From Anthostomella pinea (taxonomy: Eukaryota; Ascomycota; Sordariomycetes; Xylariales; Xylariaceae), in contig CAUWAG010000007.1 of the NCBI GenBank assembly GCA_963556695.1, positions 3,472,001-3,536,000 of the forward strand: DNA of 64,000 nt. The letters are read 5' to 3'. The first letter of the stretch is position 1. Each line of letters opens with the position of its first letter. The position numbers were made by a program, and so were the translations under genes. Below are positions 31,955-41,939 of the stretch, one piece after another. The notes beneath the pieces are model-generated. The model searched no databases. It was not told the DNA's origin and saw only the letters and a list, made by a program, of their open reading frames with translations.

Positions 31955-32705
31955 GGGGATGTACTGATAAGTGTAGGAATTTGTGTAGATAGGTGGAGTA
32001 AGCTTGTGCATCGTGTCAACCCACGGTACCTATCCAGCAAGCTTTTTGGCATCAAAACCTTAATGAAGATAGCTGTCTACACCACTTCCGGTGATTTTAT
32101 CTTTTCCCGTCGGGATCAATATGCTGTTTTAGGGTCCGCTAGTATTTCGGCCACCTATTGGTTGAGCTCCACCTACATGTTGACCCATATCCTGCGAGTC
32201 TTGACCGCATATATGACCTACAGGAACCATCTTCCCACTGCAAGGCTTCTACCAACAACTATGCAGTGGCTGCGGCACAGTCAGCTGGATTAGGCAGATG
32301 TACCTAATCTTTGGTGGTACATGCTCCGGGGGCCGCCACGTCTTTCGAGTCACGACCAACAGTGAGGCGCAAATTCACGAACTATTCTTCGCCTCACCCC
32401 TACTGGACCAGTCACTGGTTGGCAATGTAGTATTTTGAGCCAACTGACGGCAGGCTCTGCCTGTTCGGCGTCCAGATTGGAGCTGCGCAGACATGAAACG
32501 ACGTTGCACCGTTGCGGGGCCGTTCTCCAGATCAGAAGAACTTCAGCAAGATGTTTTACTCAACAGCGCTCCTCTTTTTGGCATTACCCAAAGCGCGCTT
32601 CAATCTCACTCTTCATTACTCGCGGGGCTTTGAGTATTTGTGCTCCTCTAACCTGCTCAATGCCACTGGTTCATATCACCAACTGCAAATACCGGCAATT
32701 CAGCT
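31955..32705. other. Intergenic region
   Basis: About 0.75 kb with only short, unconvincing open frames. Nothing was recognised. Confidence 0.4.
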
Positions 32706-33254
32706 ATGTCTTCAAATTGGGAGACCAAAGCGCGCGATTGGATCAAAGAGCAAGCCCTCACCGTCACCGAGCACCTAGGCATTGCCAAGAGCACGGAAGC
32801 GTCTCCGTTCCTAGAGTTCATCATACCCCTACTCGGCGGACTGATGGACGGCTCCGCCAACGTCGCCCAGACAATAGGCCACGAAGTCATCAGTCAAATG
32901 ACCGCCTCCCATCAAGACACAGACGAGTGGGGCGAGATCCTGTGGATATTCTTATTGGCAATTGAACATACCTCGACAGACAACGCCCACGGCCGACTCG
33001 CAGCTCTCCTGGCCGCCGTGGGCCAACCTCCCCCATAGATTCACTTCCGGGGCCCGAAGCAAAGAAGATTGCGTTGGTTGCTCGACTCTCTTCACTGGAA
33101 GAATTTGGATATATATCCAGCGATTGCTAGAATGGTAGGTAACCGCTTGCCCCAGACCTACGTGATGTTTTCTCACGAGACCACAGGCTCCTCCAGGCAT
33201 ATCCGTCCTCCGGCAGCGGCCCATGCCGCGTGGGTGAATCTCAACAGGTTCTAA
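32706..33254 (+). CDS. Small DUF3632-like fungal protein, disrupted
   Basis: A frame of 110 codons from 32706 (MSSNWETKARDWIKEQ) ends at a TAG at 33036-33038, right after a run of five C (33030-33034). One more C would continue the frame through IDSLPGPEAKKIALVARL and LEEFGYISSDC. A TAG then stands where the family has Trp (LxxFGxxxRxxWN). A GTAGGT...ACAG intron (33135-33186) leads to a last exon ending AAWVNLNRF and TAA at 33252. The W(V/A)NLNxF end and the xFG...WN block are what suggest the DUF3632 family; this is from memory and not certain. Its function is unknown. As it stands the copy is broken twice. Confidence 0.45.
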
Positions 33255-33669
33255 GCGCACCTCAGCAGGCAACAACGGTGGGAGACGCTGGACTCGCTAA
33301 GAGGTTGGGTAGAAGTGTCCGGAAAGTACACCATCGCCAAAGGACTGGAGGAAAAGAATGACGATGCTGTTCGCAACTTCGTATGGTCTGCGGCCGTGTG
33401 GCGGGGCGCGTGGCGGACATGATGTGTGAGATTAAGGGAAAAGGAATGGACGAGTACAGAATCAAGAGTAACTGAAGTAATTCGAAAGTCCACACCCTAC
33501 TAGGCTCTCTGAACCTTGTACGTGTTTGTTCGAGATACCGAACCAGAATTTATTTTCCACCCTACTGCTTATCGCTGGTCAAGCATGGAACTCCTGATCT
33601 CACTTCTACGTAGGCCTTGCCCATTTGTTCTAGAGGTCAAAAGCATGATTAAGATCCAGTTACGCGTTT
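33255..33669. other. Intergenic region between convergent genes
   Basis: About 0.4 kb separating the DUF3632-like gene (+) and the CAP10 gene (-). Nothing was recognised. Confidence 0.45.
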
Positions 33670-35610
33670 TTACAAGAGGTCGTCCACAAATCCCAGACTA
33701 TGCCTCCTCTCATCGCAGACCCTAGCAAACTCAAGAAGCAGCCTCCAGACATAAAGCAACATATCCTCCCTTCTTAGCACCTTCTCCGCCCACCGTCTAC
33801 CCGTCTCCGCAATCATCCTCGCCGCCGCATGGCCCTTTTCATCTTTTAAAAAGTAATCCAACACACCATAGAGATCCATAAGCATATTATCCAGCGGAAC
33901 GAAATGGACCCAAGGCGCCAACCGATCGTCGTGCCACTCGGCGAATATAGTACTTTTCAGCGGCAACGACGTCGACAGCAGCAGACTCCTGAACCGCGCA
34001 CTGAACGAGTTGCCGTCGACGTCAGGCATGAATTTCCATTTGAACTGGTCCGCCATCGAGACGGCGTCTACTTTGCTGAAATATGGCTCTAGATATCCGC
34101 AGTCGTTCTCCGGAAAGCATTGCATGTACGTGAACCCTGTGTCGGAATGGGCCTGCAGCCACTCCCCCAGACTGAGACCCGGACAGGAGAAACTGCGCAT
34201 GCCGTCCGGCATATTCCCAAAAGTCGGGGCCGCAGACCGATTCCCCTGTTCCAATTCCGACACCGTCGTCCCGTTAAGCATCTGGACCAGTCGAAAGCGC
34301 TGGAAATGGGACCAGTTGTCCGCCTGCAGCCTTCCACCTGAACCAACGCCGCGCCAGACTACGCCCTCCTTCTTCTGTTCCCAGGGCGGTCCGTGGTTCC
34401 AGCCGCCGCTGTAGCGCAGCTCGCCCGACAGGTACATAGCCCCGGGGATCAGGATATCATTATTCATCGTGAGCTTGGACCCGCCAAACATGGGCACGAG
34501 CTCCTGCGTCACCTCGATCCGGGCCCATTGCACGAACGCGCCGCTCATGTCTCAGAGGTGCGGCTGCAGACAGGGGTCCATCGACGCCGTGTAGTTCTTC
34601 ACGTACCCGTTCTCAGAGAAGGGCGGGTGCCAGTCTGTCGGGAAGCTAGGCGGTGCCGAGAAGTCCTCGATGGCCGAGACGTTGCATCCCGGTGTGTCCG
34701 GCGGGCACGTCTGCCGTGCGAGATCCCACAGTTTCGACGCACCGGTTGTGATCCAATCCGGCTCTCTGATCTCGACATTTTCGTCACCGCCAAGGTGCGC
34801 CCGCTTCGTAAATTCCCGTACGGTGTCCTTGGTCGGCGTGATCTTCTTGTTCCGCTCCGCTTCGGTGACCAAGGAATTGATCTCGTCCCAGGGGGCCAGG
34901 ATCCTGCTTTCATCCCAGTAGTTGATGGGCATGTCCACGTCCGGCAGCCACGCCGCGGCCTCGGATACCAGACCGGTCCATAGCTGTAACCACGGCACAT
35001 GCCCTTTGGTATCCCCAATGCCGTAGGCGGCACCGTCACGGACTCTCACGACGTGTTCCCCATTAGCTGCATGTTTGGATATGATTCTTGGGTCCTGGGC
35101 CCAGAAGGGACGGATATCGTGCTCAATGCGGTCGAAGAACCTCTCGGTTATGGTGGCGTCATGCTTGGATGCATATTCGAACCACTTATCGAAGCCTGGC
35201 GGAGGATGCCTCCCTCTACGACTCCGGTACCCGGCCGCGGCAGTTCCGACATCATGCGAACGCTCGAGCAGAAGACGGTCCTGGGCCCTCTTGGCATCCA
35301 GGATAAGATCATCTATCGCATGGCGCGTGGAGGAGACGTCGTTGAGCAGTTCATTGTAGCTGTCGAACACGGGTCGAGAGCGATGATAGGAGTATTGCAG
35401 GGCGCTGGGACCATAAGATGAGAAGAACAGCAGATAATAAAGCGCGACAAAACCTAGTAAGAGGCCGTAACATGCTAGAGACCTCAGTGCGAGTAGGGCC
35501 TTCCGTGGTGCACATTGTAAGAAGCCGTACGCAGAAAGCATCTCGCTCCAGGACTTTGCGATAAGGGGGATATTAGCGGAAAAGATACGAAACCAACGGC
35601 GCATGTGCAA
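33670..35610 (-). CDS. CAP10-type glycosyltransferase, with an in-frame TGA
   Basis: Golgi-type membrane glycosyltransferase related to cryptococcal CAP10 and fungal DUF821 proteins, presumably adding xylose or glucose to glycans. It is a single exon of 647 codons. A short cytosolic N-terminus precedes a signal anchor at about residues 45-66 (YGLLLGFVALYYLLFF). The lumenal stem and catalytic domain follow, with QLWTGLVSEAAAWLPDVDMP and, near the C-terminus, the conserved DVDGNSFSARFRSLLLS and WVHFVPLD blocks. Codon 353 is TGA (34554-34552), between CLQPHL and DMSGAF. Both sides remain in the same frame and match the family, and CGA (Arg) to TGA is the simplest origin. As written, the truncated product lacks the active-site region. 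Confidence 0.85.
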
Positions 35611-35776
35611 TACTTGGTAAACAAAAGCACTGGAGGTTCTTGCCCATGGTACTACCCTACATGTACTGTGCCGTACATTGAGATGAGCGTTGCACGAACC
35701 ATGCTTACGTTCTTGGTAATTATATCCTACAGTCCTACTGCGCCGTGATTACACCTTGGAGCACAGCCGAAGATCT

Positions 35777-35844
35777 ACAGCCAAGAGCCAACAGTCATCA
35801 GCCGTTGGAACACCGACAGAGAACAGCCAAGAGCCAGCAGTCAT
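35777..35844. repeat. 22-bp direct repeat upstream of the CAP10 gene
   Basis: ACAGCCAAGAGCCAACAGTC appears at 35777-35798 and again, with one mismatch, at 35823-35844. It lies about 170-230 bp upstream of the CAP10 start codon, so a promoter role is possible but not shown. Confidence 0.7.
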
Positions 35845-36420
35845 AAGTGGGTCCGTCAGTGTCACGAATGCTCAGCGTATAATGCGGTGCATATGGGGAC
35901 ATTCTGCACTAATTCTCTGTTTGTGGCATCCTGGATCTAGTGGAGGGCGTCTTGCTGAGGATTTGTCAGAGGATGATGGACCGGAATCACGATTCTCCGG
36001 CTTGGTTTCGCCAAACCGTCTGTGCAAGTCTGCCTCCGCAGGCCAGGACCTTTGCGTTGCTGGGAGGTGCTCACGAGAGAGACCAGAAACGCCTACGCGG
36101 CAACAAGCCCCCAACACTAATGGTCCCGGAGAAGCTACTGAAAGCAGGAAATAAAAGTCCCAGAAGAAATTGTGCGTTTATTTGTCGGTGAAGATATGTG
36201 CCAGGCACGAAGGCCGTGTTCCCGTCCCAGATGCTCCTGCTCGCCAGTTGCTAGAATACTGCCGAGCTTTAGACGCCCAACCGAAAAATTCCACCCCAGA
36301 CCTGCCCCAAAGTGATGATGATGTTAAGAAATACAGTAATAGCTCCCAAGTTGATAACGCCACGATGCCGAGCCCCATTCCCCCCCACCGAGTGGTCGTG
36401 TCGTTGTCTCAAATGGCTCG
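35845..36420. other. Intergenic region between CAP10 and KAR5
   Basis: No gene recognised. It must contain the remaining upstream region of the CAP10 gene and the 3' flank of KAR5. Confidence 0.4.
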
Positions 36421-38288
36421 TTAAGATAGCTCGAGTGGAAGAGTATCGTTATCATGTTGTGTAGCGCCCGGTTTGGCGGTGAAGGTCGCCCCGGAAAATG
36501 CGAATGTAGATAGAATCCCAGTGCGAACAGATGGGAAGTCGAAAGATAGCGAATGTATAGAGGAGATCAAGAAACCCGCGGCCTCGCCTTTGTATTGTCA
36601 ATATGAATGAAAGAACCAAGTTTGGCATCACAGATACTTACCTAAAGCCACCAATCCCAGATTCCTCAATGCAGAGGGAGGGAGTCCATACGAACCCATG
36701 ACTAGAGATACAGCCGGGCACCAGATGTAAGGCCACCAAGAGGTTGACGTAGATCCTGTTAGAAACGAGTCACCAACCATAGCTGCCGACGCGACGGTAT
36801 CTTCTAGTGAGTCCAGAATCTCGTTGGTCATGTTCTGCGCATGCTGCAACAGGTGTGTATGGTCGTCGTACCTCGTCGATAGGCTTTCCGTGATATCAAT
36901 GAGCCGCAGCATACCCTATGACTATATTAGAGGATCCCATGTTTTGACGAGTACCGAATGGCACTTACCAGCTCGATGGCGTCCTGTCGAGACTCGAGCT
37001 GAGCAGCTTGGAGACGCGAGCTTTCCTGTATCTCGGTTAGCAAGGGGAACCTAACGCCTTTGGAATTGACTCCCGTACAATCTGGTTGTGTAGTGTTATA
37101 GATGTCGCCAAGGCTGCTCCCATGGCTTTCATCATGGTCTCGAGGCCAGACTCAGCTTGCTGGTTCATAGTCTGCAAAGAGTGCTCGTGGACAGATGCGG
37201 CTTCTGCGTGGCTGTCCACAATGCCCCTAAGCGTGAGTTCGAGCATCTTTTGCAAGTTCGCCGCATTGTCGATACCTGCGTTGACCGAGTCGGTGGATGT
37301 CTGGTATGGAATCAGTTCGGCGTGCTGCAAGAAACCGGCAGTTGTTAAACTCACTTTCAGCGCAGTCATGAGTTGCCGAGAAAGCACATTCTCTGCAGAG
37401 AGTAGGCCTTCTTGAAGTCGATCAAGGTGTGGGAACAAGCTATCAATCTTGTCGCCGGTGGCCTGAGCGCGGAAGTCGAGATCATTCATGCGTCTGTCGA
37501 ACTTGTCATCGACATCATCTGCCAATCTACTCATGATATGTGTCAAGCGTTGAAAGAGGAGGATGTTTTGGGCTGGAAGACGTTAGTACAAACCCACAAT
37601 GTTAGATCTCTGGACTTTACCTCTGTCATTATCGGCCCTAGCAGCTTCGCAGAACCGCAAAGCTTTGTGGCGATAGCTGACCCAAGTGTTCCAAGCCGAG
37701 TCGGAGGCGCCGAGGCCGGCAAGGCAGCCATCGATCTCCCGGGAGGTGACGTGAAGCTGGGCTGTGTTTTGGAGGGGGAGTTGGCCCAAGGCAGATTCGC
37801 GGAACTTGGAACATTCTCTCGGGATGACGAAGCTGCCTCTCTCCAGGTCGCAGATTGCTAGGCTTGCCGCATACGAGTCGACGAAGTCTCTGATCTTGCG
37901 ACCGCTGTCAGTGAGGACGGTGGCTTCGTCTTTGCCCTCGAGTAGTTGACAATTGTTCACCAGTAACCGCGCGGCTATCCTGTGGCACAGAGGCTCGGAC
38001 TCCAATTGCTGTAGTTCGCTCAGCGCCACTTCGTAGGAGTTTGGTATCCTCGAGCCGGCCTGGAGGAGCTGCGATGCGCTACTGCTCGGTGCCAGACCAG
38101 CAAACTGTCCCCGCGCTATATTGCGAATCAGTAGCAAGACTTTGGAGCGAGAGGCGACAGACTGTACCTGATCTGACTTTTGGGTCACTGCGCCATGAAA
38201 ATGCGGAGGCGACTTGAGTATGTGTCAGTACGAGCAGGATGGTAACCTTTAGCAAGGCCACCTGCATCAAGCCCCGTCGAAAAACCAT
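36421..38288 (-). CDS. KAR5: Nuclear fusion (karyogamy) protein of the Kar5/Tht1 family
   Basis: ER/nuclear-envelope membrane protein needed for fusion of nuclei after mating. Six exons: 38288-38168, 38115-37621, 37572-37079, 37025-36969, 36915-36642 and 36587-36421. All introns are GT-AG and 43-54 nt long; the exons sum to 535 aa. It starts with a signal peptide ([20 protein letters not shown]...). The Cys-bearing N-terminal domain has [18 protein letters not shown] and FVIPREC blocks, as in Tht1-like proteins. A long helical, probably coiled-coil middle follows. Hydrophobic segments near the C-terminus ([16 protein letters not shown] and the next helix) are presumably membrane-spanning. The frame closes only with all five introns removed. 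The last exon (TAA at 36421) is the least certain. Confidence 0.85.
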
Positions 38289-39060
38289 GATGGTGATGTT
38301 ACCACGAGAGATGCATAGCAATTGGAAGGAGAGCGGTTGGTATTCGTAGGTATGATAGAGGAAGGAAAATGTGGAAAGAATGAGGAAGGTGCAGGGTTTT
38401 GCAAGGTCGACTGAGATTGAAGCAGCGGCGACCTTGAGGATGTGGATGTATGAGAGAAGAGATCAATCAAGGAAAACGGAGGAGAGTGTAGGCCACTGGC
38501 GAGTTGTGGGAGGTTGGCTGTCAAATGCCTGAGAGATGGATTGGTCGACGCAAATCTTAGAATGATATTTGACGAGTTCTTGAATGAGATAGTACTCGAC
38601 CATTGTTCGTAGGGAAGGTGCGACTGTCCAAAGTGGCTCTATCATCACTTGCCTGAGGTGACTTGGAGGGTCGAGTTGACGCAGCGTATGTTTACCCACC
38701 ATTTCACGAGTTCCAATTGCAACTTCAGGAATCTTACATGAATTAAGTCCTGGTTATTCCAATTGGCGGTGGAATCACTGACAGGTGGCTCTTTCCGAAG
38801 GCCAAATGAGATGCTGTTCGAGTTGGTGATCGTACTGATTGGGAAGGAGCGCTATGCTGCGATACTATATGGATGCATAACCGCCGTTATTGCATGAGAT
38901 CATGAGCAATATGCAATACCCACGTGATACCACCTCATACAATTTCTGTGGCCCCAAGCAGCCCGAACATTGAATGGAAGCTCTGCTCTCAACGACCCGA
39001 TCTCAAGCACGCCAGCTGTTCCAAACGCGGTCAATTGCGACCGTCACGCACTCCCTCACA
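38289..39060. promoter_or_regulatory. Divergent promoter region, KAR5 and MRPL6
   Basis: About 0.7 kb between divergent start codons. No gene was recognised; promoter elements were not identified. The right 87 bp would be coding if the upstream ATG at 38974 is the true start of the ribosomal protein gene. Confidence 0.45.
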
Positions 39061-39897
39061 ATGCTGGTCCCAACGCGAGGCAGGGTCCTCGAAAAGGCGA
39101 TCACGGGGAGCGCCGCCATATCACTACCAAGCTTCCTCGTGCCAGCCTTCCAACAGAAGGCAGCACCGCGCCGCCAGTTCTCCGACACGTCCAGCCGACC
39201 CTCGAAGCTCGGGCGCACGCCGATATCGATCCCGCCGGGCGTCGAGCTGCTCATCGGCGAGCCGAGAGTCAAGAAGGACCCCACGACGTACCTGCGCATA
39301 CCGAAGCGGACTGTGACCGTCTCGGGGCCCCTGGGTAAGCTCAACCTGGAGATTCCGCCGTTCCTCAACATCGACCATGACGAGGCTACGAGGAAGGCGC
39401 TGTTGAGCATTGAGAATGGCGACGAGAAGAAGCAGATGGAGATGTGGGGTACGTGTTCGCATGATACTTGATCGACGAACCGTCGGGGGTTCACGTATTG
39501 TACTCGGGTTGGCTGACTTGGTTGGATAGGCACCACATGGGCATACCTACAGCGATACATCATCGGCGTGTCGGAAGGACACACCGCCATCCTGCGACTA
39601 GTCGGAGTCGGATACAGGGCGACGGTCGAAGAGCGGCCCAAGAAGGCCCAGTACCCTGGCCAGAAGTTTGTCTGCCTCAAGCTTGGTTTCACGCACCCCG
39701 TTGAGGAACCCGTTCCATCTGGCATGAAGGCCAGCACGCCGCAGCCGACGAGAATCCTGCTCGAGGGCATCAACAGAGAGGAGGTCATGTCGTTTGCAGC
39801 GAACATACGCAGGTGGAGGAGGCCGGAACCCTACAAGGGAAAGGGTATCTTCGTCAATGACGAGACAATCAGGCTGAAGCAGAAGAAGATCAAATGA
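39061..39897 (+). CDS. MRPL6: Mitochondrial large-subunit ribosomal protein uL6m
   Basis: Protein of the mitochondrial 54S ribosomal subunit, located near the sarcin-ricin loop by homology. Two exons, 39061-39448 and 39530-39897, are joined over an 81-nt GTACGT...ATAG intron, giving 251 aa. A basic mitochondrial presequence is followed by RPSKLGRTPISIPPGVE, the usual start of the mature L6 fold. KRTVTVSGPLGKL and the second L6 repeat with GVSEGHTAILRLVGVGYRA and FTHPVE follow. The end GKGIFVNDETIRLKQKKIK is family-typical. The start at 39061 (MLVPTRGR) matches remembered fungal homologues. An in-frame ATG at 38974 would add 29 residues. Confidence 0.92.
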
Positions 39898-40006
39898 TCG
39901 GTATCTGCGATACTCGATTCCGAGCTGTATCTATACTTTATACGATGGCGTATATCCGGCCACGCGATGTGTACTTTTTATGTATACTCTATACTACTTG
40001 TACACT

Positions 40007-41068
40007 TCATTTCTGTCCGAGAACCTCCTTGACGACCTCGAGAACTTTAGGATGGGCAGCTGCCGGTGCGGCAACCACACCCTTGTTGTTCGCGAGTGTC
40101 CTCCCAACAGTGAAGTCTAGTCTGTTGCCCTTGATGTCTGTGACGACACCACCAGCTTCGCGGACGATGAGGTCGCCGGCCGCATGGTCCCAAATCTTCT
40201 CCTGATAGGTAGCCGAGACGGGCAACCGCAGGTAGATGTCTCCAGCACCACGGGCAATCGAGGCGTACTTGGCTTGCGAATCCATTCTCACACTCGGGTT
40301 GGTGATGCCAAGCTTCTTCGCAATCTCGGCCTGGTCTCCGTGTGCCGAGTGGCCAGCCTCTACACTCTCGCAGAAAGTAGCGGCAGCAATGTCCTTGATA
40401 GCCTTCATGGAGATGCTCTTCTCCTTAGACAGCGCGCCCGTGGTCAACGGACGGCTAGTGGCACCCTCGCTCAACACACCGGAGAACAGGCAACCCATAC
40501 CCTCGTCGGTCTGGCCTGACTCCTGGCCTGCGGTCAGCGGCGCGGCATCGTCTACCGGGAGGTTCGGGCATCCCAAAACTCCGACCTTGACATCCCCGTC
40601 CACCATCAATGCCAAGCACACGGCATACTGGCCACCACGCAAGAAACCCTTAGTACCATCGATGGGGTCGATAGCCCATATCCGGCCCTTGGCACCGCCC
40701 TTGCTGTTGCCGTAGTCGATCATGGTAAGCAGGTCATCCTCGCTCTTGATGGCGCCGCCGAGCACCTTCTCGGCCGCCTCATCCTCGAGCGAAGTAGTCT
40801 TGACCAGCTCCCAGATGGTCTGTCGCAGGTTGCTGTCCTCCTTCAGCTGCGCGGCCTCCTCCTCAGCGACAATCTCGTCCTCGGGGAAGTTGGCCTTGAG
40901 GGCGCTGATGATGAGGGCCTGGGCACCGAAGTCGCCGATGGTGACGGGAGACTTGTCGTCCTTGCTGACGGTGCCCTTGGCCTTCTCGTGGAAGACGCGC
41001 TTGGTGAGGATGGCGGCGCGCTGGACGGCCAGCTGGGCGACCTCGAGCTCCTTGGCGTAGGAGGACAT
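40007..41068 (-). CDS. MET22: 3'(2'),5'-bisphosphate nucleotidase (Met22/Hal2 type)
   Basis: Mg-dependent phosphatase that turns 3'-phosphoadenosine 5'-phosphate into AMP, clearing the by-product of sulfate assimilation; it is sodium- and lithium-sensitive in yeast. It is a single exon of 353 aa. Inositol-monophosphatase-fold motifs are clear: EDEIVAEEEA (metal-binding Glu, about 63-71), DPIDGTKGF (134-142) and WDHAAGDLIVREAGG near the C-terminus. The start at 41068 (MSSYAKELEVAQ) matches the family. The frame stays open upstream to 41374. An ATG at 41266 would add 66 residues containing a hydrophobic segment (LLLVSSLLIVTLAIFLSS). It runs tail-to-tail with MRPL6, with only 109 bp between stops. 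Confidence 0.93.
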   Translation of the reverse strand: MSSYAKELEVAQLAVQRAAILTKRVFHEKAKGTVSKDDKSPVTIGDFGAQALIISALKANFPEDEIVAEEEAAQLKEDSNLRQTIWELVKTTSLEDEAAEKVLGGAIKSEDDLLTMIDYGNSKGGAKGRIWAIDPIDGTKGFLRGGQYAVCLALMVDGDVKVGVLGCPNLPVDDAAPLTAGQESGQTDEGMGCLFSGVLSEGATSRPLTTGALSKEKSISMKAIKDIAAATFCESVEAGHSAHGDQAEIAKKLGITNPSVRMDSQAKYASIARGAGDIYLRLPVSATYQEKIWDHAAGDLIVREAGGVVTDIKGNRLDFTVGRTLANNKGVVAAPAAAHPKVLEVVKEVLGQK

Positions 41069-41374
41069 GGTGTGCGTGCTTGAATGGCGTGATAAGCTGA
41101 AAGGAGAGCGGATAACAGGCAGGGACAGATGTGAGGCGAGAGAGGTGAGGCGGGGCAGGGCTCTGGATGACAGGAATATAGCCAGGGTCACGATCAGGAG
41201 GGAGGACACGAGCAGCAGTGGGTTCGTCAACTTGGAGGGCGACTTTTTATTGCTGGCTTTTCTCATGCCAGATCTGATGGTCGGACTTTGTACAGGATGT
41301 GCGACGCCGGGAATCAAGTAATAAGAAGTATCTGTAGTGTCGAAATCCGTCTGCCCTAAAGTTATTACAAGCAT

Positions 41375-41939
41375 TTCGTCACTTCTGGGGCTGAGTTTCC
41401 ACGGTCCAGCCTATTAGGTAGGCGGTGATGCTTGTCTCAGGCGGCTGCAGGTAAAGCTCCATACCCCAACAGCCGGTATGCGCACTAACTTCCGCCCCAA
41501 CTTTCCCTGAGACAAATGCGCTGTAAGACCCCGGCCGGGAGACAACTGACTGCCGGCCCGTCGCCCCTCCGACGACAAGGGCCTGCAGTTCGGTCAGCAA
41601 TGATTATTCACATGTCTTGGACGAGTTGCATATCTGTACATCTTGAAGTACTCTCGTTCGAACGATAATACCGGTCGACCCAGAGGGTATTCCACAAACT
41701 TGGATGGTTTCTTGCTGCTCCACGTAACTGGAGATACGACCTAATCAGCCGTCAACCGGTCTACATTGGTCAAAGGATGAGAGCTGTTGGTTCATTGGAC
41801 CAACCTGAGCCATCCGGCTAGCATCCAACGGAAAGACGCGATTCACCTACCAGCACACGAATCCTGTTCAAGTGGGGGTGCCAATTTCGCGAGCGTTCTG
41901 CGATATCACCAGCACTACCACCCATCACACGGAGCAACC
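41375..41939. promoter_or_regulatory. Divergent promoter region, MET22 and Rsm1-like gene
   Basis: About 0.56 kb between the upstream limit of the MET22 open frame and the Rsm1-like start. No named element was found. An in-frame open extension of the Rsm1-like gene reaches 41787 but is not family-like. Confidence 0.4.

Noticed and set aside
34552..34554. TGA read as selenocysteine in CAP10 or calpain
   Set aside because: Ascomycetes lack the selenocysteine system, and the expected residues are Arg and Trp, not Cys.
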